A stretch of DNA of 59,763 bases from Sphingobium subterraneum (GTDB lineage Bacteria; Pseudomonadota; Alphaproteobacteria; Sphingomonadales; Sphingomonadaceae), in assembly GCF_014199435.1 (NCBI RefSeq), contig NZ_JACIJP010000008.1, forward strand, positions 1 to 59,763. Reading direction: 5' to 3'. The position numbers and the translations under genes are program-made. Positions 28,781 through 38,079 of this stretch are shown here, in pieces; position 1 is the stretch's first letter; each line of letters opens with the position of its first letter. The notes beneath the pieces are model-generated. The model saw only the letters and a list, made by a program, of their open reading frames with translations. It was not told the DNA's origin and searched no databases.

Positions 28781-30118
28781 ATGGCTCTTTCCGATTTCCT
28801 GAAGCGCAGTCGCCGTCCTCTCGACGGCGGCAGCGAGGGCGGCACCGAAGAGGGAGTTTCCCCGCTGTCGGGCGATCTCGGTGCCAATGACGCAGTCCGC
28901 CGCCGCCAGCGTCTGCTCCTCGCCGGCGTCGCGGGCGTGGGCCTGGTCCTTTCGTCCTTCTGGATCTTCGGCGGCGACGGCGACAAATCGAAGGAGACCG
29001 ACGACGGCGTCAGCGAGGTCGACGTCTCCACCAAGGATCTCGTCAACCGCAACCTCTCCCAGCAGGAATGGATGGCGCTTTCGGAGAACCGCTTTCAGTC
29101 GACAGAAAACCAACTCAAGTCGATCGACGGGCAGAATAGCCGGCTCGAGGCGCTGACCGCGCAGGTCGAGGCGCTGAAGGGCCAGAATCAGGCGATGCAG
29201 GCCGATGGCCAGCGGGTCCTGTCCGCCTACCAGGCCGAAAACGAGCAACTTCGCCGGCAGGTCGCTGATCGCCGGACTGCCGCAGCACCGGCGCCCGGCC
29301 CGGCCGCAATGTACGGGCCCTATGGTCCGCAGGCCTATCAGCGACCGGGCGCGCAGGGCGGAACGCAAGCGGCGGCTCCGATCGCTTCGGCCGCGGAAGT
29401 GAAGCTCGTCAACTTCACGACGACGGATAGCGGCAACGCCTCCCGCATTGCCAAGGGCAACACGGTCTATACCGACAGCGTCAACTATCTGCCGCCCAAC
29501 AGCTTCGCGCGTGCGAAGGTGATCGTGGGCGTGGATGCGAGCGCGGGGGTCAACAGCCAGAGCGATCCCTTGCCCGTCGTGCTGCGTGTGACGGGTCCGG
29601 CGCGCTCGGTCTACCAGAACGGCCGCCTGCTCACGACCAAGATAGAGGGCTGCCTCATCAACGGCGCGGCGCGCGGCGACCTCTCGAGCGAGAAGGTCTA
29701 CGTCAAGCTTCAGAAGATGACCTGCCCGCAGCCCGGCGGCCGCTACGCGGTCTCCGAGGTCAAGGGCTTCATCGCCTTCGGGGGTAAGACGGGCGTGCGT
29801 GGCCGGGTGGTGTCCCGCGAAGGCTCGCTCGTGACCCAGGCCTTCCTGGCGGGCCTTGCTGGCGGCTTCGGCCGTGGCTTCTCGGCGAATGCCAACTCGG
29901 TCTTCCAGGGCACCAACATCACGACCAACGGCCAGCGCCAGAAGCTCTCGACGGGCGACATCCTCGAGGGCGGTTTCGGCGAGGGCGTCGCCCAGACTGG
30001 CGACATGGTCTCCAAATATCTGATCGAACGCGCCGAGCAATACCAGCCCGTGATTGAGATGCCGACCGGCATCGATGTTGAGATTGTCTTCCTGGAGGGT
30101 GTCTATGTTCGCAATTGA
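28781..30118 (+). CDS. traB: TraB, core scaffold protein (VirB10-like)
   Basis: A 445-residue protein that spans from inner to outer membrane. N-terminal helix near residues 47-62 (LLLAGVAGVGLVLSSFWIF), a coiled coil about 95-160 (LTAQVEALKGQNQAMQ), a Pro/Ala/Gly-rich linker, and the C-terminal VirB10-like barrel (about 200-440) with LRVTGPARSVYQ, GRVVSREGSLVTQAF and VEIVFLEGVYVRN. GTGAGG precedes the ATG at 28781. It overlaps dsbC by 14 bases. Confidence 0.92.
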   Translation: MALSDFLKRSRRPLDGGSEGGTEEGVSPLSGDLGANDAVRRRQRLLLAGVAGVGLVLSSFWIFGGDGDKSKETDDGVSEVDVSTKDLVNRNLSQQEWMALSENRFQSTENQLKSIDGQNSRLEALTAQVEALKGQNQAMQADGQRVLSAYQAENEQLRRQVADRRTAAAPAPGPAAMYGPYGPQAYQRPGAQGGTQAAAPIASAAEVKLVNFTTTDSGNASRIAKGNTVYTDSVNYLPPNSFARAKVIVGVDASAGVNSQSDPLPVVLRVTGPARSVYQNGRLLTTKIEGCLINGAARGDLSSEKVYVKLQKMTCPQPGGRYAVSEVKGFIAFGGKTGVRGRVVSREGSLVTQAFLAGLAGGFGRGFSANANSVFQGTNITTNGQRQKLSTGDILEGGFGEGVAQTGDMVSKYLIERAEQYQPVIEMPTGIDVEIVFLEGVYVRN

Positions 30119-30980
30119 TCGTCTGCGCGCGCTGGGCCGCCCGTCGCGCCTCGTCCTCACCACGCTCCTCGGGCTGAGCGTCGCCGGCATCGCGCTCGCG
30201 GCCGACACGAACAGCCCGGAAGACCGGGTCCGGTTGCTCCTAAAGACGCGGCTGCCCAAGACACCGGTCACCGCTATCGATTGCGGCAAGATCAGCGGCC
30301 TTTGCGAGATTACCGCGGGCGCCAACCTGTTCTACGTCGATACGGGCGCGCGTTTCCTCGTCATCGGCCGCGTCTATGACATGCAGACCCGGCAGGACAT
30401 CACGGCCGCCCGTCTGCTCGAGATGAACCCCGACATGCTCGTCGGCGCAGCCGCGAAGGCCAATGCGGCGGCAAATGCGGGCGGCGAAGACGATACTTCA
30501 CAGCTCGCTGCGGCAACGCCGGGCCGGGTGGAGAAGCCAGTCCGCCCTGCGACGCCGCAGAAGCTCTCGCTCGCCGAGCTGCCCCGAGACGGTGCGATCG
30601 TCTGGGGCAATCCTTCGGGCCAGACGATCACGGTCTTCACCGATTTCCGCTGTGGCTATTGCCGGGCGCTCACCAGTGTCCTGAAGGACATGAACGTGCG
30701 GGTCGTCGAACGGCCGATCTCGGTGCTCGGAAGCCGCGATGTCGCCGACCGCGTCTACTGCGCCAGGAACCGGGAGGCCGCGCTGCATGCAGCCTATGCC
30801 GGAGAGGAAATCAAGGCAGGACCTTCCTGCAACACCTCGGGGCTCGATGCGAACGAGGCCTTCGCCCACCGCCATGGTCTCAGCGGCACGCCGGTCATCG
30901 TGCGCGGCGACGGTGCGGTGATCGAGGGCTACCGGCCGCGCGCCTTCCTCGAGAATTGGCTCAAGGGAGGCCAGTCGTGA
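30105..30980 (+). CDS. dsbC: DsbC-like thiol:disulfide interchange protein of the tra operon
   Basis: A 291-residue periplasmic thioredoxin-fold protein; ATG at 30105 inside the end of traB. The signal peptide ends about GIALAADT. An N-terminal dimerisation-like domain (residues about 30-105) is followed by the thioredoxin domain with Cys183-Gly-Tyr-Cys186 (FRCGYCRAL) and the cis-Pro segment GTPVIV. It likely corrects disulfides in the cysteine-rich TraU, TraN and TraH. Its GGQS end overlaps the traV start. Confidence 0.9.
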   Translation: MFAIDRLRALGRPSRLVLTTLLGLSVAGIALAADTNSPEDRVRLLLKTRLPKTPVTAIDCGKISGLCEITAGANLFYVDTGARFLVIGRVYDMQTRQDITAARLLEMNPDMLVGAAAKANAAANAGGEDDTSQLAAATPGRVEKPVRPATPQKLSLAELPRDGAIVWGNPSGQTITVFTDFRCGYCRALTSVLKDMNVRVVERPISVLGSRDVADRVYCARNREAALHAAYAGEEIKAGPSCNTSGLDANEAFAHRHGLSGTPVIVRGDGAVIEGYRPRAFLENWLKGGQS

Positions 30981-31987
30981 TCCGGCGGTCCTTGGTTGGG
31001 CATGGCGGCGGCCGCCGTCGTCTGTGGCTGCCGGGTGTGCTCGGGTTGACCAGTCTCCTGGCGCTCAATGGCTGCGCCAGTTTCGGCGGCAATGTGCGCG
31101 GCAGCTTTTCCTGCGCGGCGCCCGACGGCATCTGCGCGCCGAGTTCGACGATCGACGACAGGGCGCTTGCGCTCATCTCGGCGGACCCTTCGGACGGCGA
31201 TGCTCTGCCCACCGGCAATATGCGGCAGCCGATGCGCGGGAAAACCAATCGCGTGGCGATGGGCCAATCCGCGCGCCTTGCCTCGACCGATGCCGGACGC
31301 AGCCAAGAGAAGGTGCTGCGGATCGTCTTTCAGCCCTATATCGACGAGCGTGGCCGGCTCCACGAGGCCAGTGCGGTCCATGCGGTCGTCGCGAGCGGGG
31401 AATGGCGGCAGCAGGCTCTGATGCAGGCGTCCATGCCGGCGCGGGCGTCGGCGGTGGCACCAGACATCCAGGAATCGCTTGGTGATGCGGTCGACCGCAT
31501 CGATCCGCCGCTGACAGGCTTCGCCGACAGCGATCCGAACGGACCGGACCCGGCGGCCGTTGCGGCTGCCCGGGCGCGCAAGCCTGATCCGGCCCCCGAT
31601 CCGGTCAGTGCGATCAAAGCGGATGTCAGGGCGCGTCTCGCTCCCAGGGCGCCAGCGACATCCGGTTCGGGAACGGCGGCGGCTTTGAGCCATACTCCGC
31701 CGGCTGCCGCTTCGACGGTGCCTCATCCCCCCTCTGATGCACCGGCGAGCGGCAGTCCCGAAGCCAAGGCGGCCTCGGCACCCGCTCCGCAGCCTATGAG
31801 CGCGACCGGCGCGGCGGCGGTCGCGCGCGTGAAGGCCGATCCCCACTATCAGGAGGTCGCCAATGGCGCGGCTAAGGATGCCCGGGATGCCGGCGTTGCG
31901 CAGACCGGAGCGGCAGCCGCGCCGGCGGCGATCGGCGCGACGGTGAAGGCCGCGAACTTCCCTGCTGCCGTGCCGGAGGACAAGTGA
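30977..31987 (+). CDS. traV: TraV, outer-membrane core lipoprotein
   Basis: A 336-residue lipoprotein; GTG at 30977 overlaps the dsbC stop. The lipobox is LLALNGC near residue 34, followed by FSCAAPDGICAPSS with the conserved cysteine pair of TraV. It is about twice the length of F TraV because of a long Ala/Pro-rich C-terminal extension (after about residue 190) that looks disordered. The core role is to anchor TraK and TraB. Confidence 0.85.
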   Translation: MIRRSLVGHGGGRRRLWLPGVLGLTSLLALNGCASFGGNVRGSFSCAAPDGICAPSSTIDDRALALISADPSDGDALPTGNMRQPMRGKTNRVAMGQSARLASTDAGRSQEKVLRIVFQPYIDERGRLHEASAVHAVVASGEWRQQALMQASMPARASAVAPDIQESLGDAVDRIDPPLTGFADSDPNGPDPAAVAAARARKPDPAPDPVSAIKADVRARLAPRAPATSGSGTAAALSHTPPAAASTVPHPPSDAPASGSPEAKAASAPAPQPMSATGAAAVARVKADPHYQEVANGAAKDARDAGVAQTGAAAAPAAIGATVKAANFPAAVPEDK

Positions 31988-31988
31988 G

Positions 31989-34574
31989 ATGGCGGGGAGC
32001 TTCTTCGAGAGCCTGCTGTCCGGGATCCTGGGCGACGCCAAGCGGCCCGACGCCGAGCGGCCGGAGTTTGGCGTGCCGATGCTGGCGCATTGGCTGCCCT
32101 ATCGCAGCTATGATCCCAAGACCGGGATATTCTACAACAGCGCATCGCGCGGCTTCGTGATCGAAGCAGCGCCGCTCGTCGGCGCGGACGAACGCACGGG
32201 CGAGATCCTGACCCAGTTTCTCTCGGAGGCGATTCCTGCCCCCGGCTGTCTGCAGTTCCACCAATGGATGAGTCCGCGGATCGGCGAGCGCCTCTCCAAA
32301 TGGTATCTCCCGCGCTATTCCGCGCGCGGCGTCTATGAGCGCATGGCCAAGCACCGGGTCGACTTCCTGACCGACGGGGTCTGGAAGTCGCTTTCGGCCG
32401 ACGCGCCCTTTTCGCTTCGCAATCACCGCGTGGCGATCTCCTATTCGACGCCCGAGAGCTCGAGCGTGACGGCAGAGGAGATCGTCGCCGTCATGGACGG
32501 CATCATCTCGGCGCTTGCCTCGATCAATGTGTCGGCCAGGACGATGGATCCGCAGGCACTCATTGCCTGGATCGACGACATTACCTCGCCGACTACTGCT
32601 GCCGGCGAGGACGTGGTCAGCTATAATCCGCTCGATCCGATCGCGGACCAGGCAATCCGCCGGGACGTCGAATTGCATATCGAGTCTGACCGGATGCTGC
32701 TTCGCACCGAGCGATTCCGGCCCACCGGCAAGACCATCGACGAAGCGCCGGAGATCGGTGAAATTCTGCCGGACGTCTTCGACGTCCGCTCGTTCTCGGT
32801 GCGCAACCTGCCGGCACGCTGGGCGCCATGGGACGTCGCCCGGCTGATCGGCGACATGTTTACCGACAAGCTGCGCATGCCGTGCCCGGTCGCGACCAAT
32901 CTCTGTGTCGAATTCCCCGATCCGATGGCCGCGAGCAACAAGGCCAGCTTCAAGTTCATGCGCACAACGAGCCTGGCCGATTCAAAATCGTCGCGCTTCC
33001 TGCCGCAGCTGCGCGATCAGAGCCAGGAATGGCGCTATGTGAACGACGAGCTGCGCCAGGGCCGCAAGCTCGTGCGCGTCTTCTTCAGTGTCACCGCCTT
33101 CTCCCCGAAGGGCCGGGGGGACGCGAACGAACGGGTACTCAAATCCGTGTACCGGGCAGCGGGCTGGGATCTTCTCGACGATCGCTACCTGCAGATCATG
33201 GGTCTGCTCTGCGCGATGCCGATGACGATGGCCAACGGTCTCGCGCGCGATCTCGAGCGCATGAAGCGGATGCGCACATTGCTGACCACGACCGCCGCTA
33301 ATCTCGCCCCCATTCAGGGCGAGTTCCTCGGGAGCCAGGTGCCCCATCTGATGCTGATCGGCAGACGTGGTCAGCCCTTCTTCTGGAGCCCGTTCGAGAA
33401 TGCGGCCGGCAACCACAATGTCGCTGTCTTCGGCAAGTCGGGCTCCGGCAAATCGGTGACGCTGCAGGAGCTGTGCGCGTCATTCTGTGGCGCCGGCGCC
33501 CGCGTTGTCGTCATCGACGACGGACGCTCGTTCGAGCATTCCGCCAAGCTCCAGGGCGGCGCTTTCGTCGAGTTCACGATGGCTTCGGGCTTTTGTCTCA
33601 ACCCGTTCAGCATGATCGACGAGGAACTCGCGGCGACCGATGAGGACTATCTCCTCGACTGCATGGCAATGCTCAAGGCCATCGTGAACCAGATGTCGCG
33701 CCACATGGATCGGCTCAACGATACCGAGCGCGGCCTGATCGACGGCGCAGTCAACACGGTCTGGGCGGAGAAGGGGCGGGCTGGTTCGATCGATGATATC
33801 ATCACCGCCCTGGATGCGACCGGCAACCAGCAGGCCACCGATCTTGGCATAGCTATGCGGCCATTCTCCTCCGCCGGCACTTATGGCCGCTTCTTCCAGG
33901 GCGAAGTGTCCTTCGAGTTGTCGGCCCAGCTCACCGTTTTCGAACTCTCCGATCTTTCGTCACGTGAGGAACTGCGCAGCGTAGTGCTGGCCGCGATCAT
34001 GTTCATGTCACAGCAAATGATGCGTAAGGTCGACCGTTCGATCCCCAAGGCGCTATTCCTGGATGAAGCGTGGCAGATGATGCGCGGCGGGGCGATGGCC
34101 GAGTTCATCGAGGCCTTTGCGCGTACCTGCCGTAAATATTATGCGTCGCTCATCACCGCGACCCAGTCGCTCAACGACTATTACAAGTCTGCGGGTTCGA
34201 TCGCCGCCCTTGAGAACAGCGACTGGTTCGTCATTCTCCAGCAGAAGCCGGAGACCATCGCCGACTTCAAGAAGCATGATCGTTTCGAGATGGACGACTA
34301 TACCGACGCGCTGCTGCGCTCGCTGAAGATCAACGGCCGCGAATATTCCGACATTCTGATCAAGGGGCCAGAGACGTTGGCGGTCGGCCGCCTGGTGCTC
34401 GATCCCTTCTCGTCCACGGTCTATTCCTCCAGTCCGGCCGTCTACGCCGCCATTGAGGATCTCGTCACGCAGGGCCTCACCATGGATGAGGCGATCGAGC
34501 GGATCGCCTTCCCGGACAACCCGGAAAAATGGGCCTCTCACGAGGATCCCGAGCTCGCGCAAGCGGCGGAGTGA
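31989..34574 (+). CDS. traC: TraC, VirB4-like ATPase
   Basis: An 861-residue cytoplasmic ATPase that powers pilus assembly. Walker A is GKSGSGKS near residues 482-489 and Walker B is ALFLDEAWQMM near 688-698. The N-terminal half (FFESLLSG, FGVPMLAHWLPY, RGFVIEAAPLVGADERT) is typical of F-type TraC. It follows traV after one base. No frameshift or missing motif is seen. Confidence 0.95.
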   Translation: MAGSFFESLLSGILGDAKRPDAERPEFGVPMLAHWLPYRSYDPKTGIFYNSASRGFVIEAAPLVGADERTGEILTQFLSEAIPAPGCLQFHQWMSPRIGERLSKWYLPRYSARGVYERMAKHRVDFLTDGVWKSLSADAPFSLRNHRVAISYSTPESSSVTAEEIVAVMDGIISALASINVSARTMDPQALIAWIDDITSPTTAAGEDVVSYNPLDPIADQAIRRDVELHIESDRMLLRTERFRPTGKTIDEAPEIGEILPDVFDVRSFSVRNLPARWAPWDVARLIGDMFTDKLRMPCPVATNLCVEFPDPMAASNKASFKFMRTTSLADSKSSRFLPQLRDQSQEWRYVNDELRQGRKLVRVFFSVTAFSPKGRGDANERVLKSVYRAAGWDLLDDRYLQIMGLLCAMPMTMANGLARDLERMKRMRTLLTTTAANLAPIQGEFLGSQVPHLMLIGRRGQPFFWSPFENAAGNHNVAVFGKSGSGKSVTLQELCASFCGAGARVVVIDDGRSFEHSAKLQGGAFVEFTMASGFCLNPFSMIDEELAATDEDYLLDCMAMLKAIVNQMSRHMDRLNDTERGLIDGAVNTVWAEKGRAGSIDDIITALDATGNQQATDLGIAMRPFSSAGTYGRFFQGEVSFELSAQLTVFELSDLSSREELRSVVLAAIMFMSQQMMRKVDRSIPKALFLDEAWQMMRGGAMAEFIEAFARTCRKYYASLITATQSLNDYYKSAGSIAALENSDWFVILQQKPETIADFKKHDRFEMDDYTDALLRSLKINGREYSDILIKGPETLAVGRLVLDPFSSTVYSSSPAVYAAIEDLVTQGLTMDEAIERIAFPDNPEKWASHEDPELAQAAE

Positions 34575-34577
34575 GCC

Positions 34578-34931
34578 ATGGCCAGCAGCACAGAGCCGAG
34601 GGTACAGCCATCCGCGCCGCCGTCGATCGACGCGCGCGCGATGCTTCATTTCACCCTGTATTTCGGCGGCTTCCTCGCATCAACGCTGCTCATGACCTGG
34701 GGCCTGTTCGCGCTGTTTTTTCTCGCCCTTGGCGGCTTCTCGCTCGATGGCCTGATGAACCAGCTCAACAACCTCAGCACCCGCTACGTCATCGCGACCC
34801 CGGATCGGGTCGCATCGTTCAAGACCATCTTCGCCGTCGCACATCTCATCCTTTCCGTGGGGCTCATGGTCCTGCGGAGAGGCAGGATCCTGCCTTCGGC
34901 CCGATCGCAGGGAGACCCCCGCCATGGCTGA
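34578..34931 (+). CDS. Small membrane protein between traC and trbI
   Basis: A 117-residue protein with two clear hydrophobic helices (residues about 24-50, HFTLYFGGFLASTLLMTWGL, and about 83-99). A Pro-rich N-terminus precedes them. It overlaps trbI by 8 bases. It has no F plasmid counterpart that I recognise; position suggests an inner-membrane part of the assembly machine. Confidence 0.65.
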   Translation: MASSTEPRVQPSAPPSIDARAMLHFTLYFGGFLASTLLMTWGLFALFFLALGGFSLDGLMNQLNNLSTRYVIATPDRVASFKTIFAVAHLILSVGLMVLRRGRILPSARSQGDPRHG

Positions 34932-35613
34932 GCAACCCGAACTCGACCTTCCCGCGCCACCGGTATCGCCAGCAGCGCCAGCGAAGCCCAGACGAACATT
35001 CTTCGCTGGCTTCAGCCGTATGCAGATCCTCGCCGGGCTGATCCTTCTGGCCACTGTGGTCTGGGGCATGTGGGTCACCAAGACACTGGTGACGCCCAAG
35101 CAGGATCATATCGTCTCGGCGCGGCTCTCCTCGATCGTCGGGGAATATGTGCAGGCGCAGGCGCGCTCGACATCGCCTCCGGCGCAGGTCGAGGCCGAGA
35201 TGCGGGGCTTCATGGCGTCGCTCGACAAGGAACTGCAGCGGCGCAGTGCTGGCGGCCAGATCGTGCTCGTCGGCGAAGCCGTGCTCACGAAGAACGTGCC
35301 CGATATAACCGACAGCCTCAGACAATCGGTCTACGCCTCGGGCGTCCCGCGGCCGCGCCAAGCTTCGGCCGAGGAGCTGCAGCAGATGAATGCCCAGGCG
35401 ATGGCGGCCGCGAGACCCCAACTTGCAGCCCCGGCTCAGATGCCGGGCCAGATGCCCGGGGCTGCTCCTCCGATCGATCCCATGATGGCCGCACAGGGCA
35501 TGGCGGCGCCAGGAATGGTGTCTTCAGGGCAGCAGCAGCCGGTTCCGCAATATGCTCCGCCAGCTGCGCAAGTTTCGACCTTCGGAGGCTCCGATGGCAT
35601 CGGCGGCCAGTGA
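34924..35613 (+). CDS. trbI: TrbI (F type), pilus retraction factor
   Basis: A 229-residue inner-membrane protein with one helix (about residues 35-52, MQILAGLILLATVVWGMW) and a periplasmic segment with FMASLDKELQRR and GEAVLTKNVPDITDSLR, as in F-type TrbI. The C-terminal third is an Ala/Pro/Met/Gln-rich low-complexity tail (about 155-229) not present in F TrbI. It overlaps the S26 peptidase gene by 20 bases. Confidence 0.78.
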   Translation: MAEQPELDLPAPPVSPAAPAKPRRTFFAGFSRMQILAGLILLATVVWGMWVTKTLVTPKQDHIVSARLSSIVGEYVQAQARSTSPPAQVEAEMRGFMASLDKELQRRSAGGQIVLVGEAVLTKNVPDITDSLRQSVYASGVPRPRQASAEELQQMNAQAMAAARPQLAAPAQMPGQMPGAAPPIDPMMAAQGMAAPGMVSSGQQQPVPQYAPPAAQVSTFGGSDGIGGQ

Positions 35614-36127
35614 GGCGCGCCCAAGCTGGCGGCCACGCACGCGGCTATGGCTGTTGTTCGGCCTGTTCATCGCGGGCAGCGTTCTGCTCAGCGCGATCAG
35701 CGCATGGCGCGACGATCATCTGCTGCTGATCAACACGACGGGTTCGCTTCCGAACTGGGCCTTCCTCATCCAGCGCCACAAGCTGCCGGCGCGCGGAGAC
35801 TATGTTTTCTTCGACCCGCCGCCAAGCACGCTCCTGCGTCGCCACTTCGGCGCGAAGCCGCGGATGTTCGGCAAGATCGTCTACGGCATGCCGGGCGACA
35901 CGATCAGCCACGTTGGCCGCCAGGTTGCGGTGAACGGCCACCTCGTCGCGCAGATGAAACCGCTCACACGCTTTGGTGAACGCCTGACGCCGGGCGCAAC
36001 CGGCCCGGTGCCGCAGGGATGCTATTTCGCGGCTACGCCGCACAAGGATGGCTTCGACAGCCGCTATGCCGAAATCGGCTTCGTATGCGCGCGCCAGGTC
36101 ATAGGAACCGGGGAGCCGATCCTATGA
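35594..36127 (+). CDS. S26-family conjugal peptidase (RP4 TraF-like)
   Basis: A 177-residue membrane-bound serine peptidase. After one helix (about residues 18-37) come the catalytic Ser51 in NTTGSLPNW and Lys94 in MFGKIVYGMPGD, the S26 dyad. GCYFAATPHKDGFDSRY is the usual closing box. RP4 TraF cuts and circularises its pilin, so this enzyme may process the traA product here. GGAGG precedes the ATG at 35594. This gene should not be confused with the thioredoxin-like traF at 40960. Confidence 0.88.
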   Translation: MASAASEARPSWRPRTRLWLLFGLFIAGSVLLSAISAWRDDHLLLINTTGSLPNWAFLIQRHKLPARGDYVFFDPPPSTLLRRHFGAKPRMFGKIVYGMPGDTISHVGRQVAVNGHLVAQMKPLTRFGERLTPGATGPVPQGCYFAATPHKDGFDSRYAEIGFVCARQVIGTGEPIL

Positions 36128-36780
36128 GGGTGCTCATCTCAGGCGGGCTGGCCATCGCCGCAACGGTCGGCGGGTTGATCGTCGTTGGGCCGATGCGGTC
36201 GGAGGCCAAGGACTATGGCCAGGCCGCGCAGGCGTTCCCGGTCATCGAGCCCGATCTGCTCTCCACCATTGAAAACCGCCTGCGCCGCGCAGAGGCAAGC
36301 GGCGAGCTCGCCCGGACCAACGAGATGTTCGCCAAGCGCGTCGAGGCGAAAGTTCGTCGACCCGATCCCGTCACGGGGGTCACCCCGGCCCGGACCGCCC
36401 GGAGCTGGGACTTCGATCCGTCGGTCACGATGGAACGCGACATCCGCGACCAGAAGGGCAACCTGATCGCCCCAGCGGGACAGCGGATCAACCCGCTCGA
36501 CTTCGTCTCGATCCGTCAGGACCTTGTCTTCATCGACGGTGACGATAGCGAGCAGCTCGCTTGGGCCACGACGCGCTACACGGACCTCAAGGCGAAGATA
36601 ATCTTCGTGCGTGGATCGCCGGTCGAGCAGATGACCGCGAAGAAGCGGCGTTTCTACTTCGATCAGCAAGGCAAGCTCACTTCCCGCTTCGGCATCGAGC
36701 ATACGCCAGCCGTGGTCACCCAGGCTGGCAAGGTGATGCGCGTCTCCGAGGTGGTGTTGAAGTCCGGGAGCCCGGGCTGA
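36124..36780 (+). CDS. traW: TraW, pilus assembly protein
   Basis: A 218-residue periplasmic protein with an N-terminal signal (VLISGGLAIAATVGGLIVVG). TraW features: FPVIEPDLLSTIENRL, WDFDPSVTMERDIRDQKG, and the C-terminal FDQQGKLTSRFGIEHTPAVV. F TraW works with TrbC and TraU in pilus extension. It overlaps the S26 peptidase gene by 4 bases and the next gene by 1. Confidence 0.9.
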   Translation: MRVLISGGLAIAATVGGLIVVGPMRSEAKDYGQAAQAFPVIEPDLLSTIENRLRRAEASGELARTNEMFAKRVEAKVRRPDPVTGVTPARTARSWDFDPSVTMERDIRDQKGNLIAPAGQRINPLDFVSIRQDLVFIDGDDSEQLAWATTRYTDLKAKIIFVRGSPVEQMTAKKRRFYFDQQGKLTSRFGIEHTPAVVTQAGKVMRVSEVVLKSGSPG

Positions 36781-37049
36781 TGCCGCTGTGGCTCGACATG
36801 CTCCGAACGCCGATGGCGGCACCCGAGACTCGCGATCTTCGGCGGCTGCGCCGGATCTGGCAGGTTCTTTGCCTGCTACTGGCCGCCAGTGTCGCGGGCT
36901 TGCAGCCGTTGATGCGGATCAGCGGTCAGGCGGCGCCCTGTGCGATCGCGTCGCTGCTGGCGGCCACGCTGTTGACCACGGCGCTTTACCTCGCGCGCAA
37001 GCATCGCGCGGACACCGCCTTTCTCGAACCTGCCGGGGAGGATCAGTGA
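36780..37049 (+). CDS. Small membrane protein between traW and traU
   Basis: An 89-residue protein with two hydrophobic helices (about residues 28-44, VLCLLLAASVAGLQPLM, and about 50-70, CAIASLLAATLLTTALYLA). ATG 36780 overlaps the traW stop by one base and its stop overlaps the traU ATG by one base. Real by packing; function unknown. Confidence 0.65.
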   Translation: MPLWLDMLRTPMAAPETRDLRRLRRIWQVLCLLLAASVAGLQPLMRISGQAAPCAIASLLAATLLTTALYLARKHRADTAFLEPAGEDQ

Positions 37050-38068
37050 TGCGCGGCTTTCGATCAGCTCTGCGGCTTCTCGTCATGGCGCTGGCAGCCT
37101 TCTTTCTGGCGCCGAGCGCACAGGCGGCAGGGCCGACCTGTCACGGGAAGTTCGTCAATCCGATCACCGACGTGTGTTGGTCTTGCCTGTTCCCACTCTC
37201 GGTCGGCGGCCTCAAGATCTGGCCGAGCGGCCGGCCGGATACGAGCAATCCCGCTTCCCCGATCTGCTTTTGTGGCAGCCCGCTTCCCAGGATCGGCATC
37301 TCGGTCGGCTTCTGGGAGCCGGTGCGGCTCGCGGACGTCACAATGAAGCCCTGGTGCTTTCCTAATCTCGGGGGTGTGCGCATCGCGCCGGGGTTCGACA
37401 TCGGCCAGGGCTATCTGGCCGGCCCCTCGATGGTGGGCGGCCGCTCGCAGAGCACGGCCAAATGGCACGTGCACTGGTACGTCTATCCGCTGCTCTACTG
37501 GATGGAGATCCTGACCGACTTCGTCTGCTTCGAGCAGGCGAGCTTCGACATCGCCTATATGACCGAGGTCGATCCGCTCTGGCAGGACGATAGTCTGACG
37601 GCGCTGATCAATCCGGAAGCCGTCGTCTTCGCTAACCCGATCGCCCAGGTCGCCTGCGCCGGCGACTGCATCGCCGGGACCGTCCACCTGCCGCTCGATC
37701 CGCTGTTCTGGTGTGCGGGGTGCCAGGGCAGCATGTATCCGCTCAACGGCAACGTGCCGTCCTCGATCGGCCATGTTCAGTCCTCGCGGCTCGCACTGTC
37801 GCGCTTCGCCTACAAGATGCACCGCGAAGCTCTTGCCTGGGGGACGATGGGCTCGGCCGGGCTCTGCAAGAAGTACCTCATGCCGATCATGCGCAAGCAG
37901 CAATACCGCTTCCAGATGGTCAATCCGATCCCCACCGTGAGCGGCCGCTTCGCCTGCTCCACGATCGGGGCATCCACCATGCCGCCTGACGCAGGTCGCG
38001 CCTATCCCGCCGCCGGCGAGGACATGGGCTACCTCGTCTGGCGCAAACGCAATTGCTGCGTGCTGTAG
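37049..38068 (+). CDS. traU: TraU, pilus assembly and DNA transfer protein
   Basis: A 339-residue exported protein, close to F TraU in length, with a signal peptide ending AQAAGPTC and many cysteines (DVCWSCLFP, ICFCGSP, WCAGCQG, NCCVL) that need disulfide formation. GKFVNPITDVCW, IGISVGFWEPVRL and TMKPWCFPNLGG are typical of the family. It overlaps the previous gene by one base. Confidence 0.94.
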   Translation: MRGFRSALRLLVMALAAFFLAPSAQAAGPTCHGKFVNPITDVCWSCLFPLSVGGLKIWPSGRPDTSNPASPICFCGSPLPRIGISVGFWEPVRLADVTMKPWCFPNLGGVRIAPGFDIGQGYLAGPSMVGGRSQSTAKWHVHWYVYPLLYWMEILTDFVCFEQASFDIAYMTEVDPLWQDDSLTALINPEAVVFANPIAQVACAGDCIAGTVHLPLDPLFWCAGCQGSMYPLNGNVPSSIGHVQSSRLALSRFAYKMHREALAWGTMGSAGLCKKYLMPIMRKQQYRFQMVNPIPTVSGRFACSTIGASTMPPDAGRAYPAAGEDMGYLVWRKRNCCVL

Positions 38069-38079
38069 GGGGCCGTCCA

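Noticed and set aside
28763..30325. 520-codon minus-strand ORF opposite traB and dsbC
   Set aside because: High-GC antisense frame with low-complexity Arg/Ala/Gly composition; traB is well supported.
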